The notes beneath the pieces were generated by a model, which was given only the letters and a program-made list of their open reading frames with translations, was not told the DNA's origin and made no database searches. From Methyloceanibacter sp. wino2 (GTDB lineage: Bacteria > Pseudomonadota > Alphaproteobacteria > Rhizobiales > Methyloligellaceae): a DNA stretch of 64,000 nt. The stretch spans positions 3,082,501 to 3,146,500 of the forward strand of contig NZ_CP028960.1 in the NCBI RefSeq assembly GCF_003071365.1, read 5' to 3'. Of the stretch, positions 25,968 through 34,712 are shown in pieces. Made by a program: the position numbers and the translations under genes. Every line of letters begins with the position of its first letter. Positions within the stretch are counted from its first letter, which is position 1.

Positions 25968-26774
25968 ATGCTGATCGATAGCCACTGCCACCTCGATTTC
26001 CCGGAGCTCAAATCGGACCTGCCGGGGGTGCTCACGCGCGCCCAGGACGCGGGCGTGGGGCTCATGGTGACGATCTCCACCTATGTGTCGAAGTTCGATG
26101 AGCTGAAGGAGCTGGTCGAGGCGCACGACAACATCTTCTGTTCCATCGGCACACATCCGAACAACGCGGCCGAGGAGCCGGACACTACCGCCGAGCAGCT
26201 CATCGAGATCGCGCGCCATCCGAAAGTGGTCGCCATCGGGGAGGCGGGGCTCGACTACCACTACGACTACGCGCCGCCCGAGATCCAAGCGAAGGGCTTC
26301 CGTGCCCATATCGCCGCCGCCCGCGAGACCGGGTTACCGCTGGTCATTCACTCGCGCGAAGCCGACGAGGACATGGCGTCCATCCTGGAAGAGGAGAGTG
26401 CGAAGGGCGCGTTTCCGTTCATCCTGCATTGCTTCACGAGCGGGCCGGAGTTGGCGCGGCGGGGCCTGGCGCTCGGTGGCTACATCTCGTTTTCCGGTGT
26501 CGTGACCTTCAAGAAGGCGCAAGAGCTGCGTGACATCGCGGCGTCGGTGCCGGCGGACCGGCTACTCGTGGAGACGGACGCGCCTTATCTCGCGCCCGAG
26601 CCGTTCCGCGGGAAGACGAACGAGCCGGCCTATGTGGCCAAGACGGCTGCGCGGCTGGCGGAAGTGCACGGGCTTGGGCTCGACGCATTGACGACGCTGA
26701 CGACCGATAATTTCTTCAGGCTCTTCAGCAAGGTGCCGCGTTCTGCTCTCAAAGAGCACTCAGACGCCGCATGA
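25968..26774 (+). CDS. tatD: TatD-family metal-dependent hydrolase
   Basis: A 268-residue TIM-barrel amidohydrolase, a likely DNase/phosphoesterase. Metal ligands are visible as HCH near the start (IDSHCHLDF), E in AIGEAGLDYH, H in LVIHSREA, H in ILHCFTSG, and D in LLVETDAPYL. ATG 25968 is preferred to the GTG one codon upstream. Its stop overlaps the ATG of the next gene by 4 bases (ATGA), so the two are coupled. Cellular role uncertain, as for most family members. Confidence 0.92.
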   Translation: MLIDSHCHLDFPELKSDLPGVLTRAQDAGVGLMVTISTYVSKFDELKELVEAHDNIFCSIGTHPNNAAEEPDTTAEQLIEIARHPKVVAIGEAGLDYHYDYAPPEIQAKGFRAHIAAARETGLPLVIHSREADEDMASILEEESAKGAFPFILHCFTSGPELARRGLALGGYISFSGVVTFKKAQELRDIAASVPADRLLVETDAPYLAPEPFRGKTNEPAYVAKTAARLAEVHGLGLDALTTLTTDNFFRLFSKVPRSALKEHSDAA

Positions 26775-27568
26775 GCTTGAAAGCCACCATTCTCGGCTGC
26801 GGGACCTCCGGCGGCGTGCCCCGGATCGGCAATCAATGGGGGGCCTGCGACCCGTCGAACCCGAAGAACCGCCGCCGCCGCTGCGCGCTGCTGGTGGAGC
26901 GGGAAGGGGAGAACGGCGTGACCCGCGTGCTCGTGGATACGCCGCCCGATCTGCGCGAGCAGTTGAACGACGCCGATGTCGGACTCGTGGACGGCGTCCT
27001 CTACACCCATGACCATGCCGACCATGTCCACGGCATCGATGACCTGCGCATGGTCGCCTATAACGGCCACCGCCGCGTGGACGTGTACTATCTGAAAGAG
27101 GCGGGCGACGTGTTGCGCCAGCGTTTCGACTATTGCTTCGACACGCCTCCCGGCAGCGAGTACCCGCCGGTGCTGAACGGGCACGAGGTTATGCCCGGCG
27201 AACCTATCGTCATCGACGGACCCGGCGGTCAGATCGAGGCGGTTCCGTTTCTGCAGCAGCACGGTTCGACGGACTCGCTCGGCTATCGCTTCGGCGGGCT
27301 CGCCTATTCCCCGGACGTGAGCGACTTCCCCGAGGAGTCTCTGAAGACGCTCGAAGGGCTCGATATCTGGATCCTCGATGCGCTGCGTTACACCGGGCAT
27401 CCCAGCCATTTGAGTGTGGATGAGGCGCTAGGCTGGGTCAGGCGCATGCAGCCGAAGCGGGCGATCTTCACCCATATGCATGTGGATCTGGATTACGAGA
27501 CGCTCAAGGAGCAGCTCCCCGACGGCATCGAGCCGGCTTACGACGGGATGGTCGTTACCACCGGCTAG
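26771..27568 (+). CDS. MBL-fold phosphodiesterase-like hydrolase (PhnP type)
   Basis: A 265-residue metallo-beta-lactamase-fold protein. The THDHADH motif (79-85) gives the metal site. Further motifs are LGCGTSGGVPRIG near the start, YSPDVSDFP, and the final HMHVDLDYE. The N-terminal Gly-rich and Cys/Arg segment (DPSNPKNRRRRCALLV) is typical of the PhnP/LipB-associated group that hydrolyses cyclic phosphodiesters. The substrate is not known here. It is translationally coupled to tatD and followed by a terminator. Confidence 0.87.
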   Translation: MSLKATILGCGTSGGVPRIGNQWGACDPSNPKNRRRRCALLVEREGENGVTRVLVDTPPDLREQLNDADVGLVDGVLYTHDHADHVHGIDDLRMVAYNGHRRVDVYYLKEAGDVLRQRFDYCFDTPPGSEYPPVLNGHEVMPGEPIVIDGPGGQIEAVPFLQQHGSTDSLGYRFGGLAYSPDVSDFPEESLKTLEGLDIWILDALRYTGHPSHLSVDEALGWVRRMQPKRAIFTHMHVDLDYETLKEQLPDGIEPAYDGMVVTTG

Positions 27569-27591
27569 GCTCTGATCCGCTGGCGTTTTTT
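27558..27591 (+). terminator. Terminator after the tatD unit
   Basis: CCACCGG (27558-27564) pairs with CCGCTGG (27577-27583) with one mismatch. It is followed by CG and six T (27586-27591). It overlaps the stop codon of the MBL-fold gene and precedes the convergent SDR gene. Confidence 0.5.
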
Positions 27592-27592
27592 G

Positions 27593-28306
27593 TTAGGCGA
27601 CGGGGACGATCTGGCCAGTTTCGGTCACGGACGGCAGGCAGAGCTTGACGATCGTCTCGGCCGCCTGCTCGGGGCTGTTGATCGTGCTCTGGTCTTCTCC
27701 CGGATAGGCTACGGCCCGCATGGAGGTCGCGGTCGCACGGGGATCGACGATGTTGACCTTGACCGTGCTGTCGGCCGCCTCATTGGCGTAGGTTTTCGCC
27801 AGCGTTTCCAATCCGGCTTTGGAGACCGAATAGGGCGCCCAATAGGGCCGGCCCTGCGCCGCCACGCGCGAGGACGTCACGAAGACGACGCGGCCGGCAT
27901 CGGAAAGGCGAAGTAGCGGATCGAGCGTGCGGATCAGGCGCCAATTCGCGGTGAGATTGACCGCCAGCACCTTCTCCCAGGTTTCCGACGGAATGTGATT
28001 GAGCGGACGTAAGCCCCCGAGAATGGCGGCGTTGCCGACAAAGATATCCAGACGGCCGAAGCGCTCGTAGAGCGAGGGCCCGAGCGGGTCGATCGCGGCA
28101 CCGTCCGCAAGGTCGAGCGGAATGAGCGTGGCCTTGCCGCCCGATGCGGTGATCTCGTCGTCGACGGTCTCGAGCCTCTTCTGATTGCGGCCGAGCAGAA
28201 GCACATGGGCGCCGTCAGCCGCCAGAAGCTTTGCCGTGGCGCGCCCAATGCCCCGGGAGGCGCCGGTGATCAGGGCGATGCGGTCTTTGAGAACAGGGTC
28301 GGTCAA
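27593..28306 (-). CDS. Short-chain dehydrogenase/reductase (SDR)
   Basis: A 237-residue classical SDR. It has the cofactor motif TGASRGIG (14-21), the NNAG-equivalent GNAAILGG, the catalytic Ser in VTSSRVAA, and the YSVSK catalytic Tyr-Lys. The Asp/Arg after the second strand (LLGRN) suggests NADP preference. The TTG start at 28306 overlaps the purF stop by 4 bases (TTGA), so it is coupled to purF. The substrate cannot be inferred. In related genomes a similar SDR often follows purF. Confidence 0.88.
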   Translation of the reverse strand: MTDPVLKDRIALITGASRGIGRATAKLLAADGAHVLLLGRNQKRLETVDDEITASGGKATLIPLDLADGAAIDPLGPSLYERFGRLDIFVGNAAILGGLRPLNHIPSETWEKVLAVNLTANWRLIRTLDPLLRLSDAGRVVFVTSSRVAAQGRPYWAPYSVSKAGLETLAKTYANEAADSTVKVNIVDPRATATSMRAVAYPGEDQSTINSPEQAAETIVKLCLPSVTETGQIVPVA

Positions 28307-29802
28307 CCGACCTCGGCAAGGAACGAAAGCTGCTTCTGCTGCGGCGGGCCTTCGCGATCGCGCAGCCGCGTCGGGTATTCGCCGGTGAAGCAGTGGTCCG
28401 TGAACTGAGGATTGTCGTCGTCGCGGCCGTCAAAGCCCATGGCGCGGTAGATGCCGTCGACGGAGATAAAGGCCAGGGAGTCAGCCCCCATGAATTCGCG
28501 CATCTCTTCGAGTGTGCGGTTGGCCGCGAGAAGCTTGTCCTGGTTCGGCGTGTCGATGCCGTAGAAGTCGGGGTGGGTGATAGGCGGGCTGGAGATGCGC
28601 ATATGCACTTCCTTGGCCCCGGCCTCGCGCATCATCTGCACGATCTTGAGGGATGTGGTGCCGCGCACCACGCTGTCGTCGATCAGGACGATGCGTTTGC
28701 CTCGAACCTGCAGCTCGTTGGCGCTGTGTTTCAGTTTGACGCCGAGCTGCCGGATTTGCTGCTCGGGCTCGATGAAGGTGCGGCCCACATAGTGGTTCCG
28801 GATGATGCCGTATTCGAACGGGAGCCCGGACTCCTGAGCATAGCCAATGGCCGCCGGCACGCCGCTATCGGGAATGGGAACGACCATGTCGACATCGGCC
28901 GGCGCTTCCAGGGCGAGCTGCCGGCCCATGGCCTTGCGGACGTCGTACACGGAGCGGCCGTCGATGATGGAATCGGGCCGGGCGAAATAGATGTATTCGA
29001 AGATGCACAGCCGGGCCGGATTCTTCGGCACGAAACGATGGCTCTCGAGACCATCCTTGGTCGCGATGATCACTTCGCCGTTCTCGACCTCGCGGACGAA
29101 TTCCGCGCCGATGATGTCCAGCGCGCAGGACTCGGACGCCAGCACCCAGGCCTCGCCGAGACGGCCGAGGACGAGGGGGCGAATGCCATACGGGTCGCGC
29201 GCGCCGATCAACTTCTTGTTGGTCATGCCGACGAAGGCGTAGGCGCCTTCCACCTGCAGCAGGGCCTCGACGAAACGCTCGACGAAGTTGCGCTTCTCGC
29301 TCCGGGCGACGAGGTGAAGGATGACTTCCGTGTCCGTGGTCGACTGACAGATGGCGCCCTTGCTGATCAGGTTCTCGCGCAAGGTGAGCGCGTTCGTCAG
29401 GTTGCCGTTGTGGCAGAGAGTGAACCCGCCGGACTCCAGGTCGACGAAGAGGGGCTGGACGTTGCGCATGACCGCATCGCCCGTGGTGGAGTAGCGCACA
29501 TGGCCCACGGCCATGTCGCCCTTCAGGCGATCGATGACTGGGCGGGATGTGAAGTGGTCGCCGACGAGGCCCATCCGGCGTTCGGTGTGGAAGTGCTCAC
29601 CGTCGAAACTGACGATACCGGCGGCTTCCTGGCCGCGGTGCTGAAGCGCGTGGAGGCCGAGCGCGGTGAGGGCCGCGGCGTCGGGATGGTTGAAGATGCC
29701 GAAGACGCCACACTCTTCGTGGAGCCGGTCTTCTTCAAGCCATTGAAGTGGCGTCGTTTCTTCGTGTTGGTCTGTCACGGGCGAGGACCTTTCGTCATCC
29801 AT
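28303..29802 (-). CDS. purF: Amidophosphoribosyltransferase
   Basis: About 499 residues; the first committed enzyme of purine synthesis (PRPP plus glutamine to phosphoribosylamine). After a propeptide of about 30 residues the catalytic Cys starts the mature Ntn-hydrolase domain (ECGVFGIFNHPDAAAL). LQHRGQEAAGI, and RGTTSLKIVQ after the PRPP-binding loop LIDDSVVRG, are clear. The start at ATG 29802 is chosen; a GTG at 29835 is possible. It follows cvpA and is coupled to the SDR gene. Confidence 0.95.
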   Translation of the reverse strand: MDDERSSPVTDQHEETTPLQWLEEDRLHEECGVFGIFNHPDAAALTALGLHALQHRGQEAAGIVSFDGEHFHTERRMGLVGDHFTSRPVIDRLKGDMAVGHVRYSTTGDAVMRNVQPLFVDLESGGFTLCHNGNLTNALTLRENLISKGAICQSTTDTEVILHLVARSEKRNFVERFVEALLQVEGAYAFVGMTNKKLIGARDPYGIRPLVLGRLGEAWVLASESCALDIIGAEFVREVENGEVIIATKDGLESHRFVPKNPARLCIFEYIYFARPDSIIDGRSVYDVRKAMGRQLALEAPADVDMVVPIPDSGVPAAIGYAQESGLPFEYGIIRNHYVGRTFIEPEQQIRQLGVKLKHSANELQVRGKRIVLIDDSVVRGTTSLKIVQMMREAGAKEVHMRISSPPITHPDFYGIDTPNQDKLLAANRTLEEMREFMGADSLAFISVDGIYRAMGFDGRDDDNPQFTDHCFTGEYPTRLRDREGPPQQKQLSFLAEVG

Positions 29803-29865
29803 AAATAGTCGCCCCATCCGGGGCTTCAATGCCACGCAACTGGATACTTTGACGCAAGCACCTAA

Positions 29866-30426
29866 CTAGAGCGGCGCGTCTTGCTGCTGGGTAGGCTCAC
29901 CATCCGTTGCCGCGTCGCTGCCTTCCTCTTCCTTCTTGGGGATGAACTCCTCGGGATTGGTCGGCAGCAGCGACTCGATGGCGACCTGGGTGCGCTGCAA
30001 GACAGGATAAGAACGCGCACTGGTGACCCACTCTGGCTGGTCTCTGGCAAGCGCGGTGAAAAGAATGAAGACGATGGCCACGAGGAGGAAGCCACGGGCC
30101 AGGCCGAAGACGAATCCGAGCGAGCGGTCGAGCGCTCCAACCCGGCTGTCGAGCACCTTGTCGGAGATGCGGAAGGTGATGAGGCTCACGACGATCAGCG
30201 TGACGATGAACACCGCCGCGGCGAAGGCGATCTGCGCGATGCTCGGATTGTCGATGTAGGGGGAAAGGACTTCGTAGTAGCGCGGCGTGAAGTACAGCGC
30301 GGCGACGGCCGCCATGGCCCAGGAGAAGATCGACAGCACCTCGCGGGTGAAACCGCGCACCATGGCGAGGAAGCCCGAGATGAGCATGATGACGATCAAA
30401 ATGATATCGAGCCAGGAAATCGGCAT
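29866..30426 (-). CDS. cvpA: CvpA-family inner-membrane protein
   Basis: A 186-residue protein with four hydrophobic segments: WLDIILIVIMLISGFLAMVR, IFSWAMAAVAALYF, IAFAAAVFIVTLIVVSLITF and GFLLVAIVFILFTAL. The DRSLGFVFGLARGFL motif and the RGF near the start are conserved in CvpA, which in enterobacteria is needed for colicin V production and for envelope stress. The C-terminal acidic Gln-rich tail (KKEEEGSDAATDGEPTQQQ) is variable. It stands upstream of purF as in many bacteria. Confidence 0.88.
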   Translation of the reverse strand: MPISWLDIILIVIMLISGFLAMVRGFTREVLSIFSWAMAAVAALYFTPRYYEVLSPYIDNPSIAQIAFAAAVFIVTLIVVSLITFRISDKVLDSRVGALDRSLGFVFGLARGFLLVAIVFILFTALARDQPEWVTSARSYPVLQRTQVAIESLLPTNPEEFIPKKEEEGSDAATDGEPTQQQDAPL

Positions 30427-30544
30427 GCCACGACTGCTCCCTCGGAAGAGTTACTAACCTATCACGATTCTCGCGGATGAAGCACGAATGGGCCCCGTTG
30501 TGCAATGGCTTGGGGGTCACACTTCGTCGCAATCCACGACTGGG

Positions 30545-31927
30545 TTAACCCTCGGGCAGGGCAAACCAGGTCACGAGTTCTTCGAGCTGGGACACGGGGT
30601 TGAGCACGATACCTGCTGCGTCGTGTTCGGCAGGCCCCTTGCTCGCGGGCGCAACGGCCTGGACGAAGCCGAGCTTGGCCGATTCCTTGAGACGCTGCTC
30701 CGTGTGGCCGACCGCGCGGACGGCGCCGGTCAGGCTCACTTCCCCGAAATAGACCGTGTCTTCGGGGGCCGCGCGCCCCGTGAAAGAAGAGAGCAGCGCC
30801 GCGGCCGCGGCAAGGTCGGCGGCCGGTTCGTTCAGCCGCAGGCCACCGGCCACGTTGAGATAGACGTCGTGACCGCCGAGCCGCACGCCGCAGCGCGCCT
30901 CGAGCACGGCCAGCAGCATCGAGAGGCGGTTCTGGTCCCAACCGACCACGGCGCGGCGCGGCGTTCCCAGCACGCTTTGTGCCACGAGGCCCTGAATCTC
31001 CACGAGGATGGGCCGAGTGCCTTCCATGCCGGCGAACACCGCGGTCCCCGGTGAGCCCCGGTCGGCATCGTTGAGGAACAGCGCCGAAGGATTCTCGACC
31101 TCGCGCAGGCCCTCCAGGCGCATCTCGAACACACCGATCTCGTCGGTTGGCCCAAAGCGGTTCTTCACCGACCGCAGGATCCGGAACTGGTGGCCGCTGA
31201 GTCCCTCGAAATAGAGCACCGTGTCGACCATGTGCTCGATGACCTTGGGTCCGGCGATCTGGCCGTCCTTCGTCACATGGCCAACGAGGACCAGGGTGGT
31301 GCCGCTGGCCTTCGCGTAGCTGATGAGCGCGGCGGAACAGCCCCTCAGCTGGGAGATCGTCCCCGGCGCGGATTCGATGCCTTCCGACCAAAGCGTCTGG
31401 ACAGAGTCGATGATGACCAGAGCAGGGGGCGGACCACTGCTGAGGGTGGCGATGATGTTGGCGACGTTGGTCTCGGTCCCGAGCGCGACGGGAGCGCCCG
31501 CGACTCCGAGACGTCCGGCCCGCATCCGCACTTGGGCGGTGGCTTCCTCGCCCGACAGGTAGATGACGGGCGCCCCCTGCTGTGCGAGCTCCGCCGCCGC
31601 CTGAAGCAGGAGCGTGGACTTGCCGATGCCCGGATCGCCGCCCACGAGGACGGCGGCTCCCGGCACTAAGCCGCCGCCGAGGACGCGGTCCAGCTCAGCG
31701 ATCCCGGTCTTGAGGCGCGGTGCATCCTCGGTCTTCGCGTCCAATGTCTCGAACTGCGCCTGCCGGCCTTTGCCTCCCTTGATGGCGACGAGCGCCGGAC
31801 TTTGCGTGGGCGTCGAGGCTTCCTCGATCAGGGAGTTCCACTCACCGCAGGCGGCGCATTTGCCCGACCAGCGCGCGGCGACGGCGCCGCAGGATTGGCA
31901 GACGTAAGCTTTGGAGGGTTTTGCCAT
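30545..31927 (-). CDS. radA: RadA/Sms, DNA repair ATPase
   Basis: A 460-residue branch-migration helicase acting in recombination. It has a zinc finger with Cys10, Cys13, Cys24 and Cys27 (CQSCG, CAACGEW), a RecA-like ATPase with Walker A GGDPGIGKST, the RadA-specific KNRFGP motif, and a C-terminal Lon-protease-like domain lacking the catalytic pair (DVYLNVAGGLRLNEPAADLA). Full length. It lies between alr and cvpA, all on the minus strand. Confidence 0.95.
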   Translation of the reverse strand: MAKPSKAYVCQSCGAVAARWSGKCAACGEWNSLIEEASTPTQSPALVAIKGGKGRQAQFETLDAKTEDAPRLKTGIAELDRVLGGGLVPGAAVLVGGDPGIGKSTLLLQAAAELAQQGAPVIYLSGEEATAQVRMRAGRLGVAGAPVALGTETNVANIIATLSSGPPPALVIIDSVQTLWSEGIESAPGTISQLRGCSAALISYAKASGTTLVLVGHVTKDGQIAGPKVIEHMVDTVLYFEGLSGHQFRILRSVKNRFGPTDEIGVFEMRLEGLREVENPSALFLNDADRGSPGTAVFAGMEGTRPILVEIQGLVAQSVLGTPRRAVVGWDQNRLSMLLAVLEARCGVRLGGHDVYLNVAGGLRLNEPAADLAAAAALLSSFTGRAAPEDTVYFGEVSLTGAVRAVGHTEQRLKESAKLGFVQAVAPASKGPAEHDAAGIVLNPVSQLEELVTWFALPEG

Positions 31928-31954
31928 GGTCCTGAGTGCGTTACGCGCCCCTAC

Positions 31955-33109
31955 TTAGCTGCCGATGTAGCGGCGCGAGGCCCGGTTTCCGAGGCTCGTC
32001 AGTACTTCGTAGTCGATGGTTCCCGCTTGAGCCGCCATGGCGTGCGCGCTGACATTGGGACCGAGAAGTTCGACCCAGGCGCCGCGTTGGCAAAACGCTT
32101 CCGGAACGTCCGACACGTCCACGCTGATGAGGTCCATGGAGACGCGTCCGAGGATCGGCACCGGGTAGGGCCCGAGATAGCCGGTCAGGCCCGTTTCGCC
32201 GTCGCCAGCAGAGAGGGCCCGGAACAGACCGTCCGCGTAGCCGGCTGACACCACCGCGATACGGGTCGGGCGGTCGAGGGTCCGAGTCGCGCCATAGCCG
32301 ACGGTCTCGCCGATTTCGGCATCGCGGATCTGCAGGATCCGGCCCATCAAGTGCACCACCGAGCGGAACGGGCTCTCGCCCTGCCGCTGAGGGTGGCCGC
32401 CATAGAGCGCAACGCCCGGCCGCACCAGATCGTAGTGATAGTCGCGTCCAAGCAGAATTCCGGCGGAATTTGCAAGGCTCGCCGGCGCTTCCGGGAATAT
32501 CGCGCGCTGCACGTCGAAACGGGCGCGCTGCTGCGTGTTCTTGGCGTGGGTGCAATCGTCGGCGCAGGCCAGGTGGCTCATGACGAGGGACAAGGCCACC
32601 GTCTGCCAAAGCCCGGCGATGCCGCTGACCTCGTCGATGTCGGCTCCGGAGAGCCCGAGCCGGTTCATGCCGGTATCGAGGTGGATGGCGCAGGGCAGGG
32701 CCTCGCGGACATGGGTGCAATAACCGGCCCACTCGCGGACCTCTCTGGCGCTGTTGAGCACCGGACGGAGATTGTGGGCGTGGAAGGTCGCGGCGGTTCC
32801 GGCCATCAGGCCGTTCAGCACATAGATCACCGCCTCGGGCAACAGGGTGCGCAGGTCGATCGCTTCGCTGATGGTCGCCACGAAATAGGTCCGGCAACCG
32901 GTGCGCCAGAGCACGGCAGCGGCTTGCGCCATACCCAGACCGTACGCATCCGCTTTCACGACGGCCGCGCATTCCGCCGGGTGCGTACGTTCGCACAGGT
33001 CGCGATAGTTTTGGGCGAGGGCGCCGAGATCGATCGTCAGGATCGCCGTCTCGTGCGTATCGTTGTCGGCGGTGCCGGGGCTCTGTGGCCGCGCTGCCGC
33101 GCCGGTCAC
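31955..33109 (-). CDS. alr: Alanine racemase
   Basis: A 384-residue PLP enzyme that supplies D-alanine for peptidoglycan. The PLP lysine is in AVVKADAYGLG, and the second catalytic Tyr is within the RVSMDLISVDVSD/SAGYADGLFR region. The start is taken as GTG 33109, which overlaps the dnaB stop by 4 bases (GTGA). The frame extends to 33265 inside dnaB, but the extra residues look like read-through of the other frame. Coupling to dnaB and position before radA match other Hyphomicrobiales. Confidence 0.92.
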   Translation of the reverse strand: MTGAAARPQSPGTADNDTHETAILTIDLGALAQNYRDLCERTHPAECAAVVKADAYGLGMAQAAAVLWRTGCRTYFVATISEAIDLRTLLPEAVIYVLNGLMAGTAATFHAHNLRPVLNSAREVREWAGYCTHVREALPCAIHLDTGMNRLGLSGADIDEVSGIAGLWQTVALSLVMSHLACADDCTHAKNTQQRARFDVQRAIFPEAPASLANSAGILLGRDYHYDLVRPGVALYGGHPQRQGESPFRSVVHLMGRILQIRDAEIGETVGYGATRTLDRPTRIAVVSAGYADGLFRALSAGDGETGLTGYLGPYPVPILGRVSMDLISVDVSDVPEAFCQRGAWVELLGPNVSAHAMAAQAGTIDYEVLTSLGNRASRRYIGS

Positions 33110-34608
33110 TCCATCCGATCCGGCAGACGCTCCGAGGCCGCGAGATTGGAGAAGCGGGTGAACTCCGGAGAGAACTGCAGCGTCACCGTTCCTGTCGGTC
33201 CGTGGCGCTGCTTGCCCACGATGACCTCGGCCTTGCCCATGACCGCTTCCATGTCCTGTTGCCACTGTCTGTGCTCTTCGGTGTTCTCGCGCGGCTGGCT
33301 GCGCTCTAGGTAGTATTCCTCGCGGAACACGAACATTACCACATCGGCATCCTGTTCGATGGACCCCGATTCACGCAAATCCGCCAGCTGCGGCCGCTTG
33401 TCATCCCTCTGCTCGACCTGACGGGAGAGCTGTGAGAGCGCGAGAATAGGCACGTGGAGCTCTTTGGCCAGGGCTTTCAACCCAGTGGTGATTTCGGAGA
33501 CCTCCTGGACACGGCCCTCCTGGGCGCGGCGGGAGGACCCTGTTAAGAGCTGAAGGTAATCTACGATAACAAACCCAAGCCCTCGTTGCCTTTTCAGGCG
33601 CCGCGCGCGAGCGGCAAGCTGAGCCACGGAGATACCGCCCGTCTGGTCGATGAAGAGCGGGAGGTTCTGAAGTTCCTGGGAGGCCTCGACGATGCGGTCG
33701 AAATCGTTGGAGTCGATACGGCCGCGGCGGATCTTCTCCGAGGAGATCTGGGACTGCTCGGAAATGATACGAGTGGCCAGCTGCTCCGCCGACATTTCCA
33801 GGGAGAAGAAACCCACCACAGCGCCGTCCGTCGCTTCGCCGGAATTGGGATCGGCAGCGTAGGCCTTGGCCACGTGATAGGCGATGTTGGTCGCGAGCGC
33901 CGTCTTGCCCATGGAGGGACGTCCCGCGAGGATCACAAGGTCGGAGGCCTGAAGGCCGCCCATGCGCTGGTCGAGGTCGGCGAACCCGGTGGCAAGTCCA
34001 GACAGGCCGCCATCGCGCTGGTAGGCGTTCGCGGCCATGTCGATTGCGTCGGTGAGGGCGGACGAAAACGGTTCGAAGCCGGCGCCGTATTTGCCGGTCT
34101 CCGCCAGCTCATACAGGCGCTGCTCGGCTTCTTCGATTTGCTTCGACGGCTCCGCGTCGATCGGCGAGTCATAGGCCGTGTTGACCATGCCCTCACCGAT
34201 GTCGATCAGGTTCCGGCGGACGGCCAGATCGTAGACGGTGCGGCCATAGTCCTCGGCGTTGATGATCGTCGTTGCGTTGGCGGCAAGGCGCCCCAGATAT
34301 TGCGGAACGGTGAGATCGCCGACGGGCGGGTCCGCCTGGAAGAAAGTCTTGAGCGTGATGGGCGTTGCGCGCTTGCCGCCCATGATCAGTTTGGCCGCGC
34401 TTTCGAAAATGCGCCCATGAAGCGGATCGAAGAAGTGATCGGGCTTCAGGAAGCTCGAGACCCTGTCCAGCGCCTCGTTGTTTACGAGGATCGCGCCGAG
34501 CAGGTCCTGTTCGGCCTCCAGATTATTAGGGGCTTCCCGGTAGTCCGGGGCCTCGGGGTGGGGCTCGTGATGCGGCCCCTGGGGCGTCTGGCGAATCAGT
34601 GCGGTCAT
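33106..34608 (-). CDS. dnaB: Replicative DNA helicase
   Basis: A 500-residue hexameric helicase that unwinds DNA at the fork. The N-terminal helical domain begins APNNLEAEQDLLGAIL. The RecA-like core has Walker A GRPSMGKTALA, H4 QLSRQVEQRDDKRPQLADLR and the terminal REEYYLERS region. The ATG at 34608 (MTALIRQTPQGPHHEP) is preferred. The frame continues to 34887 with a Gly/Pro/Arg-rich sequence unlike DnaB. It is coupled to alr. Confidence 0.95.
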   Translation of the reverse strand: MTALIRQTPQGPHHEPHPEAPDYREAPNNLEAEQDLLGAILVNNEALDRVSSFLKPDHFFDPLHGRIFESAAKLIMGGKRATPITLKTFFQADPPVGDLTVPQYLGRLAANATTIINAEDYGRTVYDLAVRRNLIDIGEGMVNTAYDSPIDAEPSKQIEEAEQRLYELAETGKYGAGFEPFSSALTDAIDMAANAYQRDGGLSGLATGFADLDQRMGGLQASDLVILAGRPSMGKTALATNIAYHVAKAYAADPNSGEATDGAVVGFFSLEMSAEQLATRIISEQSQISSEKIRRGRIDSNDFDRIVEASQELQNLPLFIDQTGGISVAQLAARARRLKRQRGLGFVIVDYLQLLTGSSRRAQEGRVQEVSEITTGLKALAKELHVPILALSQLSRQVEQRDDKRPQLADLRESGSIEQDADVVMFVFREEYYLERSQPRENTEEHRQWQQDMEAVMGKAEVIVGKQRHGPTGTVTLQFSPEFTRFSNLAASERLPDRME

Positions 34609-34712
34609 ACGCAACAGTAGACAATTGCCAGGGGCCGACCAGATGTCAGTCCTGTGAACAACGGGGAGATCCTGCCCAAACTCACAGGCTAATTTGGCGC
34701 TCAGGCCGCGCC

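Noticed and set aside
28393-29808. A 471-codon plus-strand frame opposite purF
   Set aside because: purF is unmistakable. The frame is an antisense open reading artefact.
33110-33265. N-terminal extension of alr into dnaB
   Set aside because: The extra residues are Gly/His/Arg-rich and overlap a certain dnaB coding part. The GTG at 33109 with GTGA overlap is a better start.
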